A stretch of DNA of 41,630 nt from the NCBI GenBank assembly GCA_904378095.1, contig CAJFHE010000009.1, positions 1 to 41,630 of the forward strand, written 5' to 3'. Below, piece after piece: positions 33,164 through 41,153 of the stretch. Below the pieces are notes generated by a model, which was not told where the DNA came from, made no database searches, and saw nothing but the letters and a program-made list of their open reading frames with translations. The position numbers and the translations under genes were made by a program. The first letter of the stretch is position 1. Each line of letters opens with the position of its first letter. Source of the stretch: an uncultured Clostridia bacterium (lineage in GTDB: Bacteria > Bacillota > Clostridia > TANB77 > CAG-508).

Positions 33164-34399
33164 ATGGAAAGAAGAGTAGTCATAACAGGACTTGGAGCTA
33201 TTACTCCAGTAGGAAATAATACAGAAGAATTTTGGAAAGGCATTAAGGAAGGAAAGTGTGGAATTGATGAGATAACACATTTTGACATTACAGATTATAA
33301 AGTAAAGCTAGCAGCAGAAATAAAGGGATACAATCCAGAAGAGCATTTTGACAGAAGAACTGCAAAAAGAATGGATAAATTTTCTCAATATGCTATAGTT
33401 GCTGCAAGAGAAGCATGGAATGATAGCAAATTAGACAAAGAAAAAGAAAACATGGAAAGAGTTGGTGTAATACTAGGCTCTGGAATTGGCGGATTAGAAA
33501 CAATGCAAGCAGATATTTCAAACTTAATATTAAAAGGTCCAGACAGAGTATCTCCAATGTTTATACCAATGAGTATTTGCAATATGGCAGCAGGAAATGT
33601 TGCAATTGATTTAGGAATAAAAGGCGAATCAATTTCAATGGTTACAGCTTGTGCTTCTGGAACTCATTGTATTGGTGAAAGTTTTAGAATGATAAAAAAT
33701 GGATATCAAGATATAGTTTTAGCTGGTGGAACAGAAGCATCTATTACACCTGTTGGAATTGCTGGATTTACAAATATAAAAGCACTTTCTCAAGCAACTG
33801 ACAAAAATAGAGCTAGTATTCCTTTTGACAAGGAAAGAAGCGGATTTGTAATGGGAGAAGGAGCAGGAATAGTAATACTAGAAGAGCTAGAGCATGCATT
33901 AAATAGAGGAGCAAAAATATATGCAGAAATAGTTGGATATGGAGCAACATCAGATGCATATCATATAACTTCACCAGCACCAGGCGGAGAAGGTGGAGCA
34001 AGAGCAATGAAAGTAGCAATGGAAGAAGCAGGAGTAAAACCAGAAGATATTACATATATTAATGCACATGGAACATCTACACATTTAAATGATTCTTGCG
34101 AGACTCAAGCAGTAAAAGCGGCTTTCGGTGATGCTAGCAGCAAAGTAATGGTAAGCTCAACAAAAGGCCATATAGGGCATCTATTAGGAGCAGCTGGAGG
34201 AGTAGAAGCAGTAATATGTGCAAAAGCAATAGAAGAAGGATTTGTTCCAGCAACAATAAACTACAAAGTTCCAGACGAAGAATGTGACCTAGATGTAGTA
34301 CCAAATGAAGGAAGAAAAGTAGAAGTAAAATATGCAATGTCAAATTCGTTAGGATTTGGAGGACATAATGCTACTATCCTTCTTAAAAAATATGAGTAA
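33164..34399 (+). CDS. fabF: Beta-ketoacyl-ACP synthase II
   Basis: A 411-residue KAS II that elongates acyl-ACP with malonyl-ACP. It starts MERRVVITGLGAITPVGNNT. The catalytic Cys is in VTACASGTHCIG and the two His residues in NAHGTSTHLND and KGHIGHLLGAAGG. It ends with SLGFGGHNATILLKKYE, typical of the family. The start is ATG 33164 with AAAGGGAGA upstream; an in-frame TTG at 33089 falls in the repeat and is unlikely. The end is followed by another copy of the TAAAC repeat. Confidence 0.96.
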   Translation: MERRVVITGLGAITPVGNNTEEFWKGIKEGKCGIDEITHFDITDYKVKLAAEIKGYNPEEHFDRRTAKRMDKFSQYAIVAAREAWNDSKLDKEKENMERVGVILGSGIGGLETMQADISNLILKGPDRVSPMFIPMSICNMAAGNVAIDLGIKGESISMVTACASGTHCIGESFRMIKNGYQDIVLAGGTEASITPVGIAGFTNIKALSQATDKNRASIPFDKERSGFVMGEGAGIVILEELEHALNRGAKIYAEIVGYGATSDAYHITSPAPGGEGGARAMKVAMEEAGVKPEDITYINAHGTSTHLNDSCETQAVKAAFGDASSKVMVSSTKGHIGHLLGAAGGVEAVICAKAIEEGFVPATINYKVPDEECDLDVVPNEGRKVEVKYAMSNSLGFGGHNATILLKKYE

Positions 34400-34404
34400 A
34401 AATA

Positions 34405-34624
34405 AAAAATAAACTTCGTCTTGCGTTGTTAAAATTTAGTTAAAAAATAATATTATTATGCAATTCATACTTTAGAAATGGGATTAAAAGTCCGTTCCAT
34501 CTTGCTATCACATATATTTTGTATTCTCCAAGTATTTGAATAAAAAATATATGTGATACGTGGAACTACACTTGCAATAATTTTTAGTTTGTTTTTTAAT
34601 TGTAGTTAGTAAATTGCATAATAA
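34405..34624. repeat. TAAACTTCGTCTTGCG repeat plus nested palindrome after fabF
   Basis: Left part (34405-34445) matches the repeat after era. To its right are nested inverted arms: TTATTATGCAATT (34453) with AATTGCATAATAA (34612), GTTCCA (34494) with TGGAAC (34561), and TATCACATATATTTT (34506) with 34544-34558. This fills almost the whole fabF-accB gap. Confidence 0.7.
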
Positions 34625-34642
34625 AAAAGTAAGGAGTAAAAA

Positions 34643-35095
34643 ATGAATTACAAAGAAATTAAAGAAATTGTTGATGATTTTGGAAATGCTAAGATTGATG
34701 AAATCAGTATAGAATTTCCAGATGGAACAAAAGTAAGCATGAAAAAGAATACTGCACCAGTTATGCCAAAAGAAAGTGTACAATATATAGTACCAACACC
34801 TGCCGAAAAAACTGAAGTTGTGGCAAATAAGGCAGAAAATGCTAAAGAAGAAAAAGAAGATTACAAAGTAGTAAAATCACCAATGGTAGGAACATTCTAT
34901 TCAAAATCTTCTCCAAAAGCAAAACCATATGTAGAAGTTGGAAGCAAAGTAAAAAAAGGAGATATTCTTTGCATAGTTGAAGCCATGAAGTTAATGAATG
35001 AAATTGAATCAGAATTTGACGGTGAAGTAGTAGAGGTTTGCGTTAAGGATGGAGATATGGTGGATTATGGAAAGCCACTATTTAAGTTAAAATAA
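34643..35095 (+). CDS. accB: Acetyl-CoA carboxylase biotin carboxyl carrier protein
   Basis: A 150-residue BCCP. The C-terminal biotinyl domain has VEAMKLMNEI with the biotinylated K116. An N-terminal helical part (MNYKEIKEIVDDFGNAKIDE) and an Ala/Pro/Glu linker (residues 50-72) are typical. ATG 34643 follows AAGGAG in a palindrome-rich gap. It is translated before fabZ, with a 21-base gap. Length is normal. Confidence 0.95.
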   Translation: MNYKEIKEIVDDFGNAKIDEISIEFPDGTKVSMKKNTAPVMPKESVQYIVPTPAEKTEVVANKAENAKEEKEDYKVVKSPMVGTFYSKSSPKAKPYVEVGSKVKKGDILCIVEAMKLMNEIESEFDGEVVEVCVKDGDMVDYGKPLFKLK

Positions 35096-35116
35096 AACGA
35101 AAGAAAGGAGAAACCC

Positions 35117-35539
35117 ATGTTAGACATAAATGAAATAATGAAAATAATTCCTCAAAGACCACCTTTCTTAATGATTGATAGAGTAGAGGAATACGTACCA
35201 GGACAAAGCTGTACAGCATATAAAAATGTGTGTATTAATGAGCCACATTTTCAAGGACATTTTCCAGGTAATCCAATAATGCCAGGAGTATTAATAGTGG
35301 AAGCATTGGCACAAACAGGAGCCGTAGCAATACTTTCAATGGAAGAAAATAAAGGAAAGAATGCATTATTTGGAGGAATTGACAAGTTACGTTTTAAAAA
35401 GCAAGTTGTGCCAGGTGATGTGTTAAAATTAGAAGTAAAAATAATAAAGCAAAAAGGACCTATAGGAGTTGGAGAAGCGATTGCAACAGTTGATGGAAAA
35501 GTTGCAGCAAAGGGAGAGTTAACTTTTGCAATAGTGTAA
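35117..35539 (+). CDS. fabZ: 3-hydroxyacyl-ACP dehydratase
   Basis: A 140-residue hot-dog-fold dehydratase. The active-site H48 is in [13 protein letters not shown] and E62 in [10 protein letters not shown]. The N-terminus has [14 protein letters not shown], as in all FabZ. ATG 35117 has AAAGGAG upstream. In the usual arrangement accC follows directly; here two genes on the other strand separate them. Confidence 0.95.
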   Translation: MLDINEIMKIIPQRPPFLMIDRVEEYVPGQSCTAYKNVCINEPHFQGHFPGNPIMPGVLIVEALAQTGAVAILSMEENKGKNALFGGIDKLRFKKQVVPGDVLKLEVKIIKQKGPIGVGEAIATVDGKVAAKGELTFAIV

Positions 35540-35613
35540 ATTAGCTAACAAAATTATAAATATGCAATATGAAAATGTAATATATAATCTAAAAAGAACT
35601 TGGCTAAAAAACA

Positions 35614-35643
35614 TAAAAAAGAAAAGGGGTGGAAGTCCACCCC
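35614..35643 (-). terminator. Terminator of inverted cassette 1
   Basis: GGGGTGG / CCACCCC stem (35626-35632 / 35637-35643) with a 4-base loop. On the minus strand it is followed by TTTTCTTTTTT; the plus strand lacks a T-run, so fabZ mRNA can pass. Confidence 0.8.
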
Positions 35644-35661
35644 ACGAAAATGAAATACTTT

Positions 35662-36000
35662 TTAAATAACAACCTTTAGAATGACGAAATTATTAAAATC
35701 GTCAATGTCATCAGGAAGCTCATATCCCAAGTCTCTAAAGACTTGTCGAATTAGCCGATGGCTATAATTCCCATCTATGTGAACATGCAAATTCTCAGGG
35801 AATACATTGTATTCCGAGAATACTTCGCATAGCTCCATGATGAGAGCTGTTCGAGGTCTTGAATAGGAATACCTCTCGTAAGCTTGTCCAAGGACAAAGA
35901 AACAAGAAGCTTCCTCTTCAGGTAAGACAAAGCGACGAAACTCAGGGTTACGAGCCACTAGCTTACCGCGTAAGAACCGGCCTGTGTTTTCAGTTTTCAT
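35662..36000 (-). CDS. Cassette 1 protein: small protein of unknown family with YSHRL motif
   Basis: A 112-residue soluble protein I cannot assign. The N-terminus is basic and its core reads ASCFFVLGQAYERYS, ALIMELCEVFSEY and GNYSHRLIRQVFRDLGYELP, with alternating hydrophobic and charged residues, probably alpha-beta. It is a paralogue of the gene at 36145: about thirty identical positions over some 80 aligned residues, including SCF, LG, ER, R-AL, EL, G-YSHRL, VF and LGY. Arg codons are CGG, CGC and CGT rather than the AGA used around it, and G+C is visibly higher, which suggests transfer from another genome. ATG 36000 lies 13 bases after AAAGGAG. It has its own promoter and terminator and lies opposite to the operon. 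Confidence 0.75.
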   Translation of the reverse strand: MKTENTGRFLRGKLVARNPEFRRFVLPEEEASCFFVLGQAYERYSYSRPRTALIMELCEVFSEYNVFPENLHVHIDGNYSHRLIRQVFRDLGYELPDDIDDFNNFVILKVVI

Positions 36001-36037
36001 TTTCTTTAAACAACTCCTTTCAAGAGTAGTAAATTAT

Positions 36038-36066
36038 ATTATATACTATTGTAAGGAAAAATGCAA
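36038..36066 (-). promoter_or_regulatory. Promoter of inverted cassette 1
   Basis: On the minus strand: TTGCAT (36061-36066), 17-base spacer, TATAAT (36038-36043). The architecture is identical to that of cassette 2. Leader sequence CTTGAAAGGAGTTGT is also shared. Confidence 0.8.
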
Positions 36067-36080
36067 GGACAAATGATGAT

Positions 36081-36108
36081 AAAAAGAAATGGCTGGAAAA
36101 ACCAGCCA
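36081..36108 (-). terminator. Terminator of inverted cassette 2
   Basis: TGGCTGG / CCAGCCA stem around a 5-base loop (36090-36108). On the minus strand ATTTCTTTTTATC follows. The layout parallels the cassette 1 terminator. Confidence 0.75.
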
Positions 36109-36144
36109 AGTCCAAAGAATGTTTACAAGATTACATAGATACAA

Positions 36145-36477
36145 TCACATAACTCGCCATGCGTTGAAACAATGAAAATCGTTCGATAGCGGCGACACTC
36201 TGTATCCGAGTTCGTCGAATACGGTTTTTACTAGTCGATGGCTATAATGGCCAAAGAGCTGGACTTGAATTAGATTGGGAAGATTTGTGTAATAGCAAAA
36301 TTCCCGTACCAATTCTCTAACAAGTGCTTGACGTGTGGGATGATTGCGATGCCGCTCATGCAAAGCGCCTAACCTGTAAAAACAGGACATGTGATTCTTA
36401 AAATTCACATGTGAGCTCCGTAAACTTTCGCGCTCATCGCTTTCGCCGAGATGATAGTAGTAAGCTCTAACATCCAA
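36145..36477 (-). CDS. Cassette 2 protein: paralogue of the cassette 1 protein
   Basis: A 110-residue protein, also unassigned. Core blocks are MSCFYRLGALHERHRNH, ALVRELVREFCYY, GHYSHRLVKTVFDELGYRV and DFHCFNAWRV. They line up with the cassette 1 protein, while the first 30 residues differ completely (YYYHLGESDERESLR). The start is TTG 36477, nine bases after AAAGGGG; the ATG four bases further is in another frame. CGN arginine codons dominate here too. Repeated His, Tyr and Arg positions could bind nucleic acid or metal, but no known motif is complete. Own promoter and terminator; transcription runs against fabZ-accC. Confidence 0.75.
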   Translation of the reverse strand: MDVRAYYYHLGESDERESLRSSHVNFKNHMSCFYRLGALHERHRNHPTRQALVRELVREFCYYTNLPNLIQVQLFGHYSHRLVKTVFDELGYRVSPLSNDFHCFNAWRVM

Positions 36478-36510
36478 TTAATACAACCCCTTTCAAGGAT
36501 TAATGTTAAT

Positions 36511-36539
36511 ATTATAACACTAGAAAAATAAAAATGCAA
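36511..36539 (-). promoter_or_regulatory. Promoter of inverted cassette 2, overlapping the accC ribosome binding site
   Basis: On the minus strand: TTGCAT (36534-36539), 17-base spacer, TATAAT (36511-36516). The -35 hexamer overlaps the start of AAGGAG (36538-36543), the accC ribosome binding site on the plus strand. Confidence 0.8.
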
Positions 36540-36550
36540 GGAGAAATGAC

Positions 36551-37894
36551 ATGTTAAAGAAAGTTTTAATAGCAAATAGAGGAGAAATTGCTGTAAGAAT
36601 AATTAGAGCATGTAAAGAAATGAATATAAAAACAGTTGCTATATATTCAGAAGCAGACAAAGATGCTCTTCATACAAAGCTTGCAGACGAAGCAGTGTGC
36701 GTAGGACCTGCTCCATCTGCCAAAAGTTATTTAAACATACAAAACATATTAGAAGCATCATGTACAACAAACTGTGATAGCGTACATCCAGGTTTTGGAT
36801 TCCTATCAGAAAATGCTAGCTTTGCAAAAATGTGTGAAGAAAGCAATCTAAAATTTATAGGACCATCATATAAAGTAATAGACATGATGGGAAATAAATC
36901 ACATAGTAAAGAATTAATGAAAAATGCTAAAGTTCCTGTAGTGCCAGGATCTGATGGATGTATAGAAACTGTTAAAGAAGCAATAGAATGTGCAAGAAAA
37001 ATTGGTTATCCAGTTTTACTTAAAGCATCTGCAGGCGGTGGAGGCAAAGGTATTAGAAAAGTAGAAATAGAATCAGAAATGGAAAATGCCTTTAACTTAG
37101 TAAAACAAGAAGCAAAAGTATCATTTAATGATGACACTATATATATGGAAAAATTTATAGTAAACCCACGCCATGTAGAAATGCAAGTGCTAGCAGATGA
37201 GCATGGAAACGTAGTACATCTAGGAGAAAGAGATTGCTCTGTACAAAGAAGAAACCAAAAAGTGCTAGAAGAAAGTCCATCAATGGCAATAGATGACGAG
37301 TTAAGAGCAAAAATGGGAAAAGCAGCTATAAGAGCAGTAAAAGCATCGGACTACACAAATGCTGGAACTATAGAATTCTTAGTTGATAAAGACAAAAACT
37401 TTTACTTTATGGAAATGAATACAAGAATTCAGGTAGAGCATCCTGTAACAGAAATGGTAACTGGAATAGACATAGTAAAAGAGCAAATAAAAATAGCATC
37501 AGGAAAGACTTTGAGCTTTGCACAAAAAGACGTTGAATTTAGAGGTCATGCAATAGAATGTAGAATAAACGCCGAAAACCCAGACAAAAACTTTAGACCA
37601 TGCCCAGGCAAAATTACAGAATTAAACCTTCCAGGAGGAAACGGAGTAAGAGTGGACACAGCAGTATATACAGGTTACACAATCCCACCAGTATATGACT
37701 CGATGATAGCAAAATTAATAGTTCATGCAGAAAATAGAAATGCAGCAATTGCAAAAATGAAAAGAGCCCTAGAAGAATGTGTAATAGAAGGAATAGACAC
37801 AAACATAGACTTCCTATTTAGAATATTATCAAATGAGCATTTTGTAAATAATGACTATGATACGTCATTTATAGAAAAATTTATGTCGCTATAG
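36551..37894 (+). CDS. accC: Acetyl-CoA carboxylase, biotin carboxylase subunit
   Basis: A 447-residue biotin carboxylase that carboxylates biotin on AccB using ATP and bicarbonate. It starts MLKKVLIANRGEIAVRIIRA. The ATP-grasp core includes LKASAGGGGKGIRKV, the carboxylase block has EKFIVNPRHVEMQVL and MEMNTRIQVEHPVTEMVTG. ATG 36551 has AAGGAG seven bases upstream. The last codons ATG TCG CTA TAG lie inside a palindromic repeat, so the repeat supplies the end of the protein and its stop. Slightly over normal length is not seen; the body is complete. Confidence 0.96.
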   Translation: MLKKVLIANRGEIAVRIIRACKEMNIKTVAIYSEADKDALHTKLADEAVCVGPAPSAKSYLNIQNILEASCTTNCDSVHPGFGFLSENASFAKMCEESNLKFIGPSYKVIDMMGNKSHSKELMKNAKVPVVPGSDGCIETVKEAIECARKIGYPVLLKASAGGGGKGIRKVEIESEMENAFNLVKQEAKVSFNDDTIYMEKFIVNPRHVEMQVLADEHGNVVHLGERDCSVQRRNQKVLEESPSMAIDDELRAKMGKAAIRAVKASDYTNAGTIEFLVDKDKNFYFMEMNTRIQVEHPVTEMVTGIDIVKEQIKIASGKTLSFAQKDVEFRGHAIECRINAENPDKNFRPCPGKITELNLPGGNGVRVDTAVYTGYTIPPVYDSMIAKLIVHAENRNAAIAKMKRALEECVIEGIDTNIDFLFRILSNEHFVNNDYDTSFIEKFMSL

Positions 37895-37939
37895 GGACAG
37901 GCCTAAAAACGACAAAGTTGTCGTTTTTGGGACAGACCT
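37884..37939 (-). repeat. REP-like palindromic repeat, GGTCTGTCC family, copy 4
   Basis: Reads TGTCGCTATAGGGACAGGCC, then the AAACGACAA / TTGTCGTTT stem and GGGACAGACC. Nearly identical to the copy at 14330. Its first bases code the C-terminal residues and the TAG stop of accC. Confidence 0.88.
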
Positions 37940-37973
37940 ATAAAATTTTCCAATTTAGAGGCAGGAGGAAAAA

Positions 37974-38849
37974 ATGGTTATTGATAAAATAAAGAAAAGA
38001 ATAGAATATGATAACAAAAATAGTAATTCAGAAAAAGAAGAGCATCGAAGTGATATTCCAGTAGGAAAATGGGTTAAGTGTAGTAAATGCAAAGAGATAC
38101 TTTATAAAGAAGATTTGCATAAAAATTACAGTATATGTCCTAATTGTGGCAATCATTTTAGATTATCTAGCAGAAGAAGGGTCGAGCAAATAATTGATAA
38201 AGGAACTTTTAAAGAGTTTGACTTAAAAATTGATACAGACAATCCTTTACAAATGGACGATTATATAAAGAAATTAGAGACATTAAGAGAAAAGACAGGG
38301 TTAGATGAAGCTGTAAAATGTGGAATAGGAAAAATCAACTCAGAAGAAGTAGTGCTATGTGTTATGGATAGCAATTTCATGATGGGAAGTATGGGTAAAG
38401 TAGTTGGAGAAAAAATCACATATTCTATAGAAAAAGCAATTGAGTTAAAATTGCCAATTATCATATTCAGTGCTTCTGGAGGAGCTAGAATGCAAGAGGG
38501 AATTGTATCTCTAATGCAAATGGCAAAAACTTCAGCAGCCATAGAAAAGCTTAATAAAGCAGGAAATTTATATATTTCAGTTTTTACAGACCCTACATAT
38601 GGCGGAGTTACAGCAAGTTTTGCAAGCTTGGGAGATATAATTTTAGCAGAGCCAAATGCAATGATAGGTTTTGCAGGTCAAAGGGTTATCAAGCAAACAA
38701 TTGGACAGGACTTGCCAGAAGGATTCCAGACTGCAGAATTTTTGCTAGAGCATGGATTTGTGGACAAAATTGTAAATAGAAAAGACATGAAGGAGACGTT
38801 GCATAAATTGTTATTACTTCACAAAGGAGGTAATAGAGATGGCAAGTAA
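37974..38849 (+). CDS. accD: Acetyl-CoA carboxylase carboxyltransferase subunit beta
   Basis: A 291-residue carboxyltransferase beta subunit. The N-terminal zinc ribbon uses C36, C39, C55 and C58 (KCSKCKEI ... CPNCGN). The crotonase-like core has [13 protein letters not shown] and [16 protein letters not shown]. It pairs with AccA to transfer CO2 from biotin to acetyl-CoA. ATG 37974 follows GGAGGAA. Its last codons overlap the start of accA by 11 bases, indicating translational coupling. Confidence 0.95.
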   Translation: MVIDKIKKRIEYDNKNSNSEKEEHRSDIPVGKWVKCSKCKEILYKEDLHKNYSICPNCGNHFRLSSRRRVEQIIDKGTFKEFDLKIDTDNPLQMDDYIKKLETLREKTGLDEAVKCGIGKINSEEVVLCVMDSNFMMGSMGKVVGEKITYSIEKAIELKLPIIIFSASGGARMQEGIVSLMQMAKTSAAIEKLNKAGNLYISVFTDPTYGGVTASFASLGDIILAEPNAMIGFAGQRVIKQTIGQDLPEGFQTAEFLLEHGFVDKIVNRKDMKETLHKLLLLHKGGNRDGK

Positions 38850-39633
38850 AAAAATCACAGCATGGGATAGAGTGTTGATTGCAAGAGAAGCGGATAGACC
38901 AACTGCTTTAGACTATATTGAAAATATATTTGACGAATTTATGGAGCTTCATGGAGATAGATATTTTAAAGATGACAAGTCGATTGTATGCGGACTAGGC
39001 AATATTGGAAAGCAAAACTACACAATAGTTGCTGAGCAAAAAGGTAGAAATACTAAGGAAAATATCGAAAGAAACTTTGGTATGCCAAACCCAGAAGCAT
39101 ATAGAAAAGCATTGAGATTTATGAAGCAAGCGGAAAAATTTGGTAGACCAATAGTTACATTTATAGATACAAAAGGAGCGTATCCAGGGCTTGGAGCAGA
39201 GGAAAGAGGACAGGGAGAAGCTATAGCAAGAAATTTGATGGAAATGTCCGATTTAGAAGTACCTATTATAGCGATAGTAATTGGTGAAGGCTCAAGCGGA
39301 GGAGCTTTAGCAATTGGCGTGGGAGATAGAGTATTAATGCTAGAAAACGCTGTATATTCTATACTTTCACCAGAAGGATATGCAAGTATTTTGTGGAAGG
39401 ATAGCTCAAGGGCAGAAGAAGCCGCTGAAAAAATGAAATTAACCGCAAAAGATTTGCTAAATCTAGGCGTAATTGACGAAGTGCTAAAAGAGCCAAACGG
39501 AAATGCTAAAACAGACGTAGAAAAAATGTCAGAAACTATGAAAAAGAAAATAGTATCTATCACAAAAGAGTTACAAGCATTAGATGTTAACGAACTAGTG
39601 GAAAATAGATACCAAAAGTTTAGAAAAATGTAA
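38839..39633 (+). CDS. accA: Acetyl-CoA carboxylase carboxyltransferase subunit alpha
   Basis: A 264-residue carboxyltransferase alpha subunit. Conserved blocks are [51 protein letters not shown] and [15 protein letters not shown], then [13 protein letters not shown]. It is shorter than the E. coli protein (319) but normal for Firmicutes short forms. ATG 38839 has AAAGGAGG (within accD) upstream. The gap to fabI holds a palindromic repeat. Confidence 0.95.
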   Translation: MASKKITAWDRVLIAREADRPTALDYIENIFDEFMELHGDRYFKDDKSIVCGLGNIGKQNYTIVAEQKGRNTKENIERNFGMPNPEAYRKALRFMKQAEKFGRPIVTFIDTKGAYPGLGAEERGQGEAIARNLMEMSDLEVPIIAIVIGEGSSGGALAIGVGDRVLMLENAVYSILSPEGYASILWKDSSRAEEAAEKMKLTAKDLLNLGVIDEVLKEPNGNAKTDVEKMSETMKKKIVSITKELQALDVNELVENRYQKFRKM

Positions 39634-39645
39634 TTAAAATTTGAA

Positions 39646-39713
39646 CTTGCACATTAGGGACATTCCTAAACGTGCAAAAACTTGTACAAAAAGGAGTGTC
39701 CCTAATGTGCAAG
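39646..39713. repeat. Palindromic repeat with 17-bp perfect arms between accA and fabI
   Basis: CTTGCACATTAGGGACA (39646-39662) pairs perfectly with TGTCCCTAATGTGCAAG (39697-39713). The middle contains CAAAAACTTGTACAAAAAGG, shared with the repeat at 41171. Confidence 0.85.
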
Positions 39714-39746
39714 AAAACAAAAAAGTTAATTAAGGAGGAAAGAAAA

Positions 39747-40517
39747 ATGTTGTTAGAAAATAAAACAGTATTAATAATGGGAATTAGAAATAAATGGAGT
39801 ATTGCGTGGGGAGCTGCAAGGTCAGCTGCTGACAATGGCGCAAAAGTTTTATTTACATTTATGGGAGAAGAAAATAGAGGAAAAGTAGAGGAGCTTATTT
39901 CAGAGATACCAGGAGCAAAAGCATATGAATGCGATGCTTCAGAAGACAGCAAAATACAAGAATGTTTAGAAAAAATAAAAGCAGAGAATGGAAAATTAGA
40001 TGGAATATTACATAGTATAGCGCATGCTAATACAGAAGATTTAAGAAATGACTTTATAACAACAAGTAGAGAAGGATTTTCTCATGCAAATGACGTAAGT
40101 GCATACTCATTTGTTGCAATAGCAAGAATAGCAGAAGAATTAGATATGTTAAATGATGGCGCAAGCTTAGTATCATTAACATATTATGGCTCTACAAAAG
40201 TACTTCCAGGATATAATGTAATGGGTGTTGCAAAAGCAGCATTAGAAACAAGTGTAAGATACTTAGCAGACAACTTAGGAAAGAAAAACATTAGAGTAAA
40301 CGCAGTATCAGCTGGACCAATAAAAACATTATCAGCAAAAGGAATAAAAGACTTTGGAAGCATACTAGATGTAGTAGAAGAAAAAGCACCAATGAGAAGA
40401 AATGTAACTACAGAAGAAGTAGGAGATGTAGTATCATTCTTATTTAGCAAAATGTCATCAGCAATTACAGGTCAAGTAATATATGCAGACAATGGATATA
40501 ATATAATGGGAATTTAA
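39747..40517 (+). CDS. fabI: Enoyl-ACP reductase FabI
   Basis: A 256-residue NAD(P)H-dependent enoyl-ACP reductase that completes each elongation cycle. It has MGIRNKWSIAWGAARSAAD at the cofactor loop and Y146, Y156 and K163 at the same numbers as in the E. coli enzyme (SLTYYGSTKVLPGYNVMGVAK). It ends ITGQVIYADNGYNIMGI. The start is ATG 39747, with AAGGAGG upstream; an in-frame frame extends back into the repeat but is not preferred. It is the last gene of the locus and replaces the FabK commonly found in clostridia. Confidence 0.95.
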   Translation: MLLENKTVLIMGIRNKWSIAWGAARSAADNGAKVLFTFMGEENRGKVEELISEIPGAKAYECDASEDSKIQECLEKIKAENGKLDGILHSIAHANTEDLRNDFITTSREGFSHANDVSAYSFVAIARIAEELDMLNDGASLVSLTYYGSTKVLPGYNVMGVAKAALETSVRYLADNLGKKNIRVNAVSAGPIKTLSAKGIKDFGSILDVVEEKAPMRRNVTTEEVGDVVSFLFSKMSSAITGQVIYADNGYNIMGI

Positions 40518-40522
40518 GAAAA

Positions 40523-40553
40523 CTTGTTTTTGGGGACGGAGAAAAAAAACAAG
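40523..40553. repeat. CTTGTTTTTGGGGACGG repeat after fabI
   Basis: CTTGTTTTT (40523-40531) and AAAAACAAG (40545-40553) flank GGGGACGGAGAAA. Same core as the recO terminator at 19841, but with no T-run here. Confidence 0.75.
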
Positions 40554-40584
40554 AAATTCCAGTTGTGTATTTACAAGAACATGC

Positions 40585-40616
40585 AAAAAATCTACCTTCA
40601 AAAAGGTAGATTTTTT
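40585..40616. terminator. Bidirectional terminator between fabI and the AlbA-type remnant
   Basis: AAAAAATCTACCTT (40585-40598), loop CAAA, AAGGTAGATTTTTT (40603-40616). Strong 14-bp stem with T-runs on both strands. Confidence 0.88.
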
Positions 40617-41153
40617 TGAAAGATATTTGTTAGCTATATATTTTTGATTTTTGCTAGTTGGCTTATCTGGTATTGTTTGAGTCAATTTTTTTTCTTTTAA
40701 AAGTACATTAATGTATTTTTCTCTAAATCCTCTTGCATTCTTATATCCAAAATGCTCTATAATTTCTTTTAAACTTTTTGCTTCATTGCAAAATTCGATA
40801 AGCGCTTGTTCATTAACTTTTGATAATTTTTTATTGCTAACTTGTGCATTAACTTGTGCATTAACTTGTGCATTTTCATCATTATCTAGGGTCTTTTCAT
40901 TTTTCAACAACTCTATAGGATACAATTCTGGGTATTCTCTATTATAAAAAGTTACAACGAAATCTTCTCTTTCATTTGAAAAAATAGGCTCCGGCAAATT
41001 TGCTTCTTTCATTTTTTTCCGCATAGTAAATATCCCTGTATGTCTATTTTCAATGATTCCACCTAATGTTTCTAATAACTTTACAATGGTTTCATTCCTA
41101 ACTTCCATTGCTTTTCGAGTTTCTAATAATTCTTTTATAAAAAAATTTCATAA

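Larger units (their letters stand above)
40458..41150 (-). pseudogene. C-terminal remnant of an AlbA/HATPase_c_4-type ATP-binding protein
   Basis: The minus-strand frame reads from about 41150 through KELLETRKAMEVRNE, LLETLGGIIENRHTG, MKEANLPEPIF, three NAQV repeats (NAQVNAQVNAQV) and a winged-helix-like end (SLKEIIEHFGYKNARGFREKYI). This is the C-terminal third of clostridial proteins with an AlbA_2 domain and an ATP-binding fold, often annotated as RecG-like or as transcriptional regulators. The N-terminal AlbA_2 and ATPase parts are missing, with a repeat at the break. Downstream, the frame runs on through the terminator and into the fabI 3' end without an earlier stop, so the natural stop seems lost (for example AAC AAA TAT near 40618-40626). 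Probably not functional. The fragment's C-terminal boundary is uncertain. Confidence 0.6.

Noticed and set aside
35662-36477. The two inverted cassette genes as a toxin-antitoxin pair
   Set aside because: They are paralogues with separate promoters and terminators, not a coupled pair of unlike proteins.
39018-39563. Long minus-strand frame opposite accA
   Set aside because: Ser/Phe/Ile-rich shadow of a conserved gene with no start signals.
40850-40885. Short tandem repeat (TTAACTTGTGCA units) as a CRISPR-like or satellite array
   Set aside because: It codes the NAQV repeats in the AlbA-type remnant and has no spacers.
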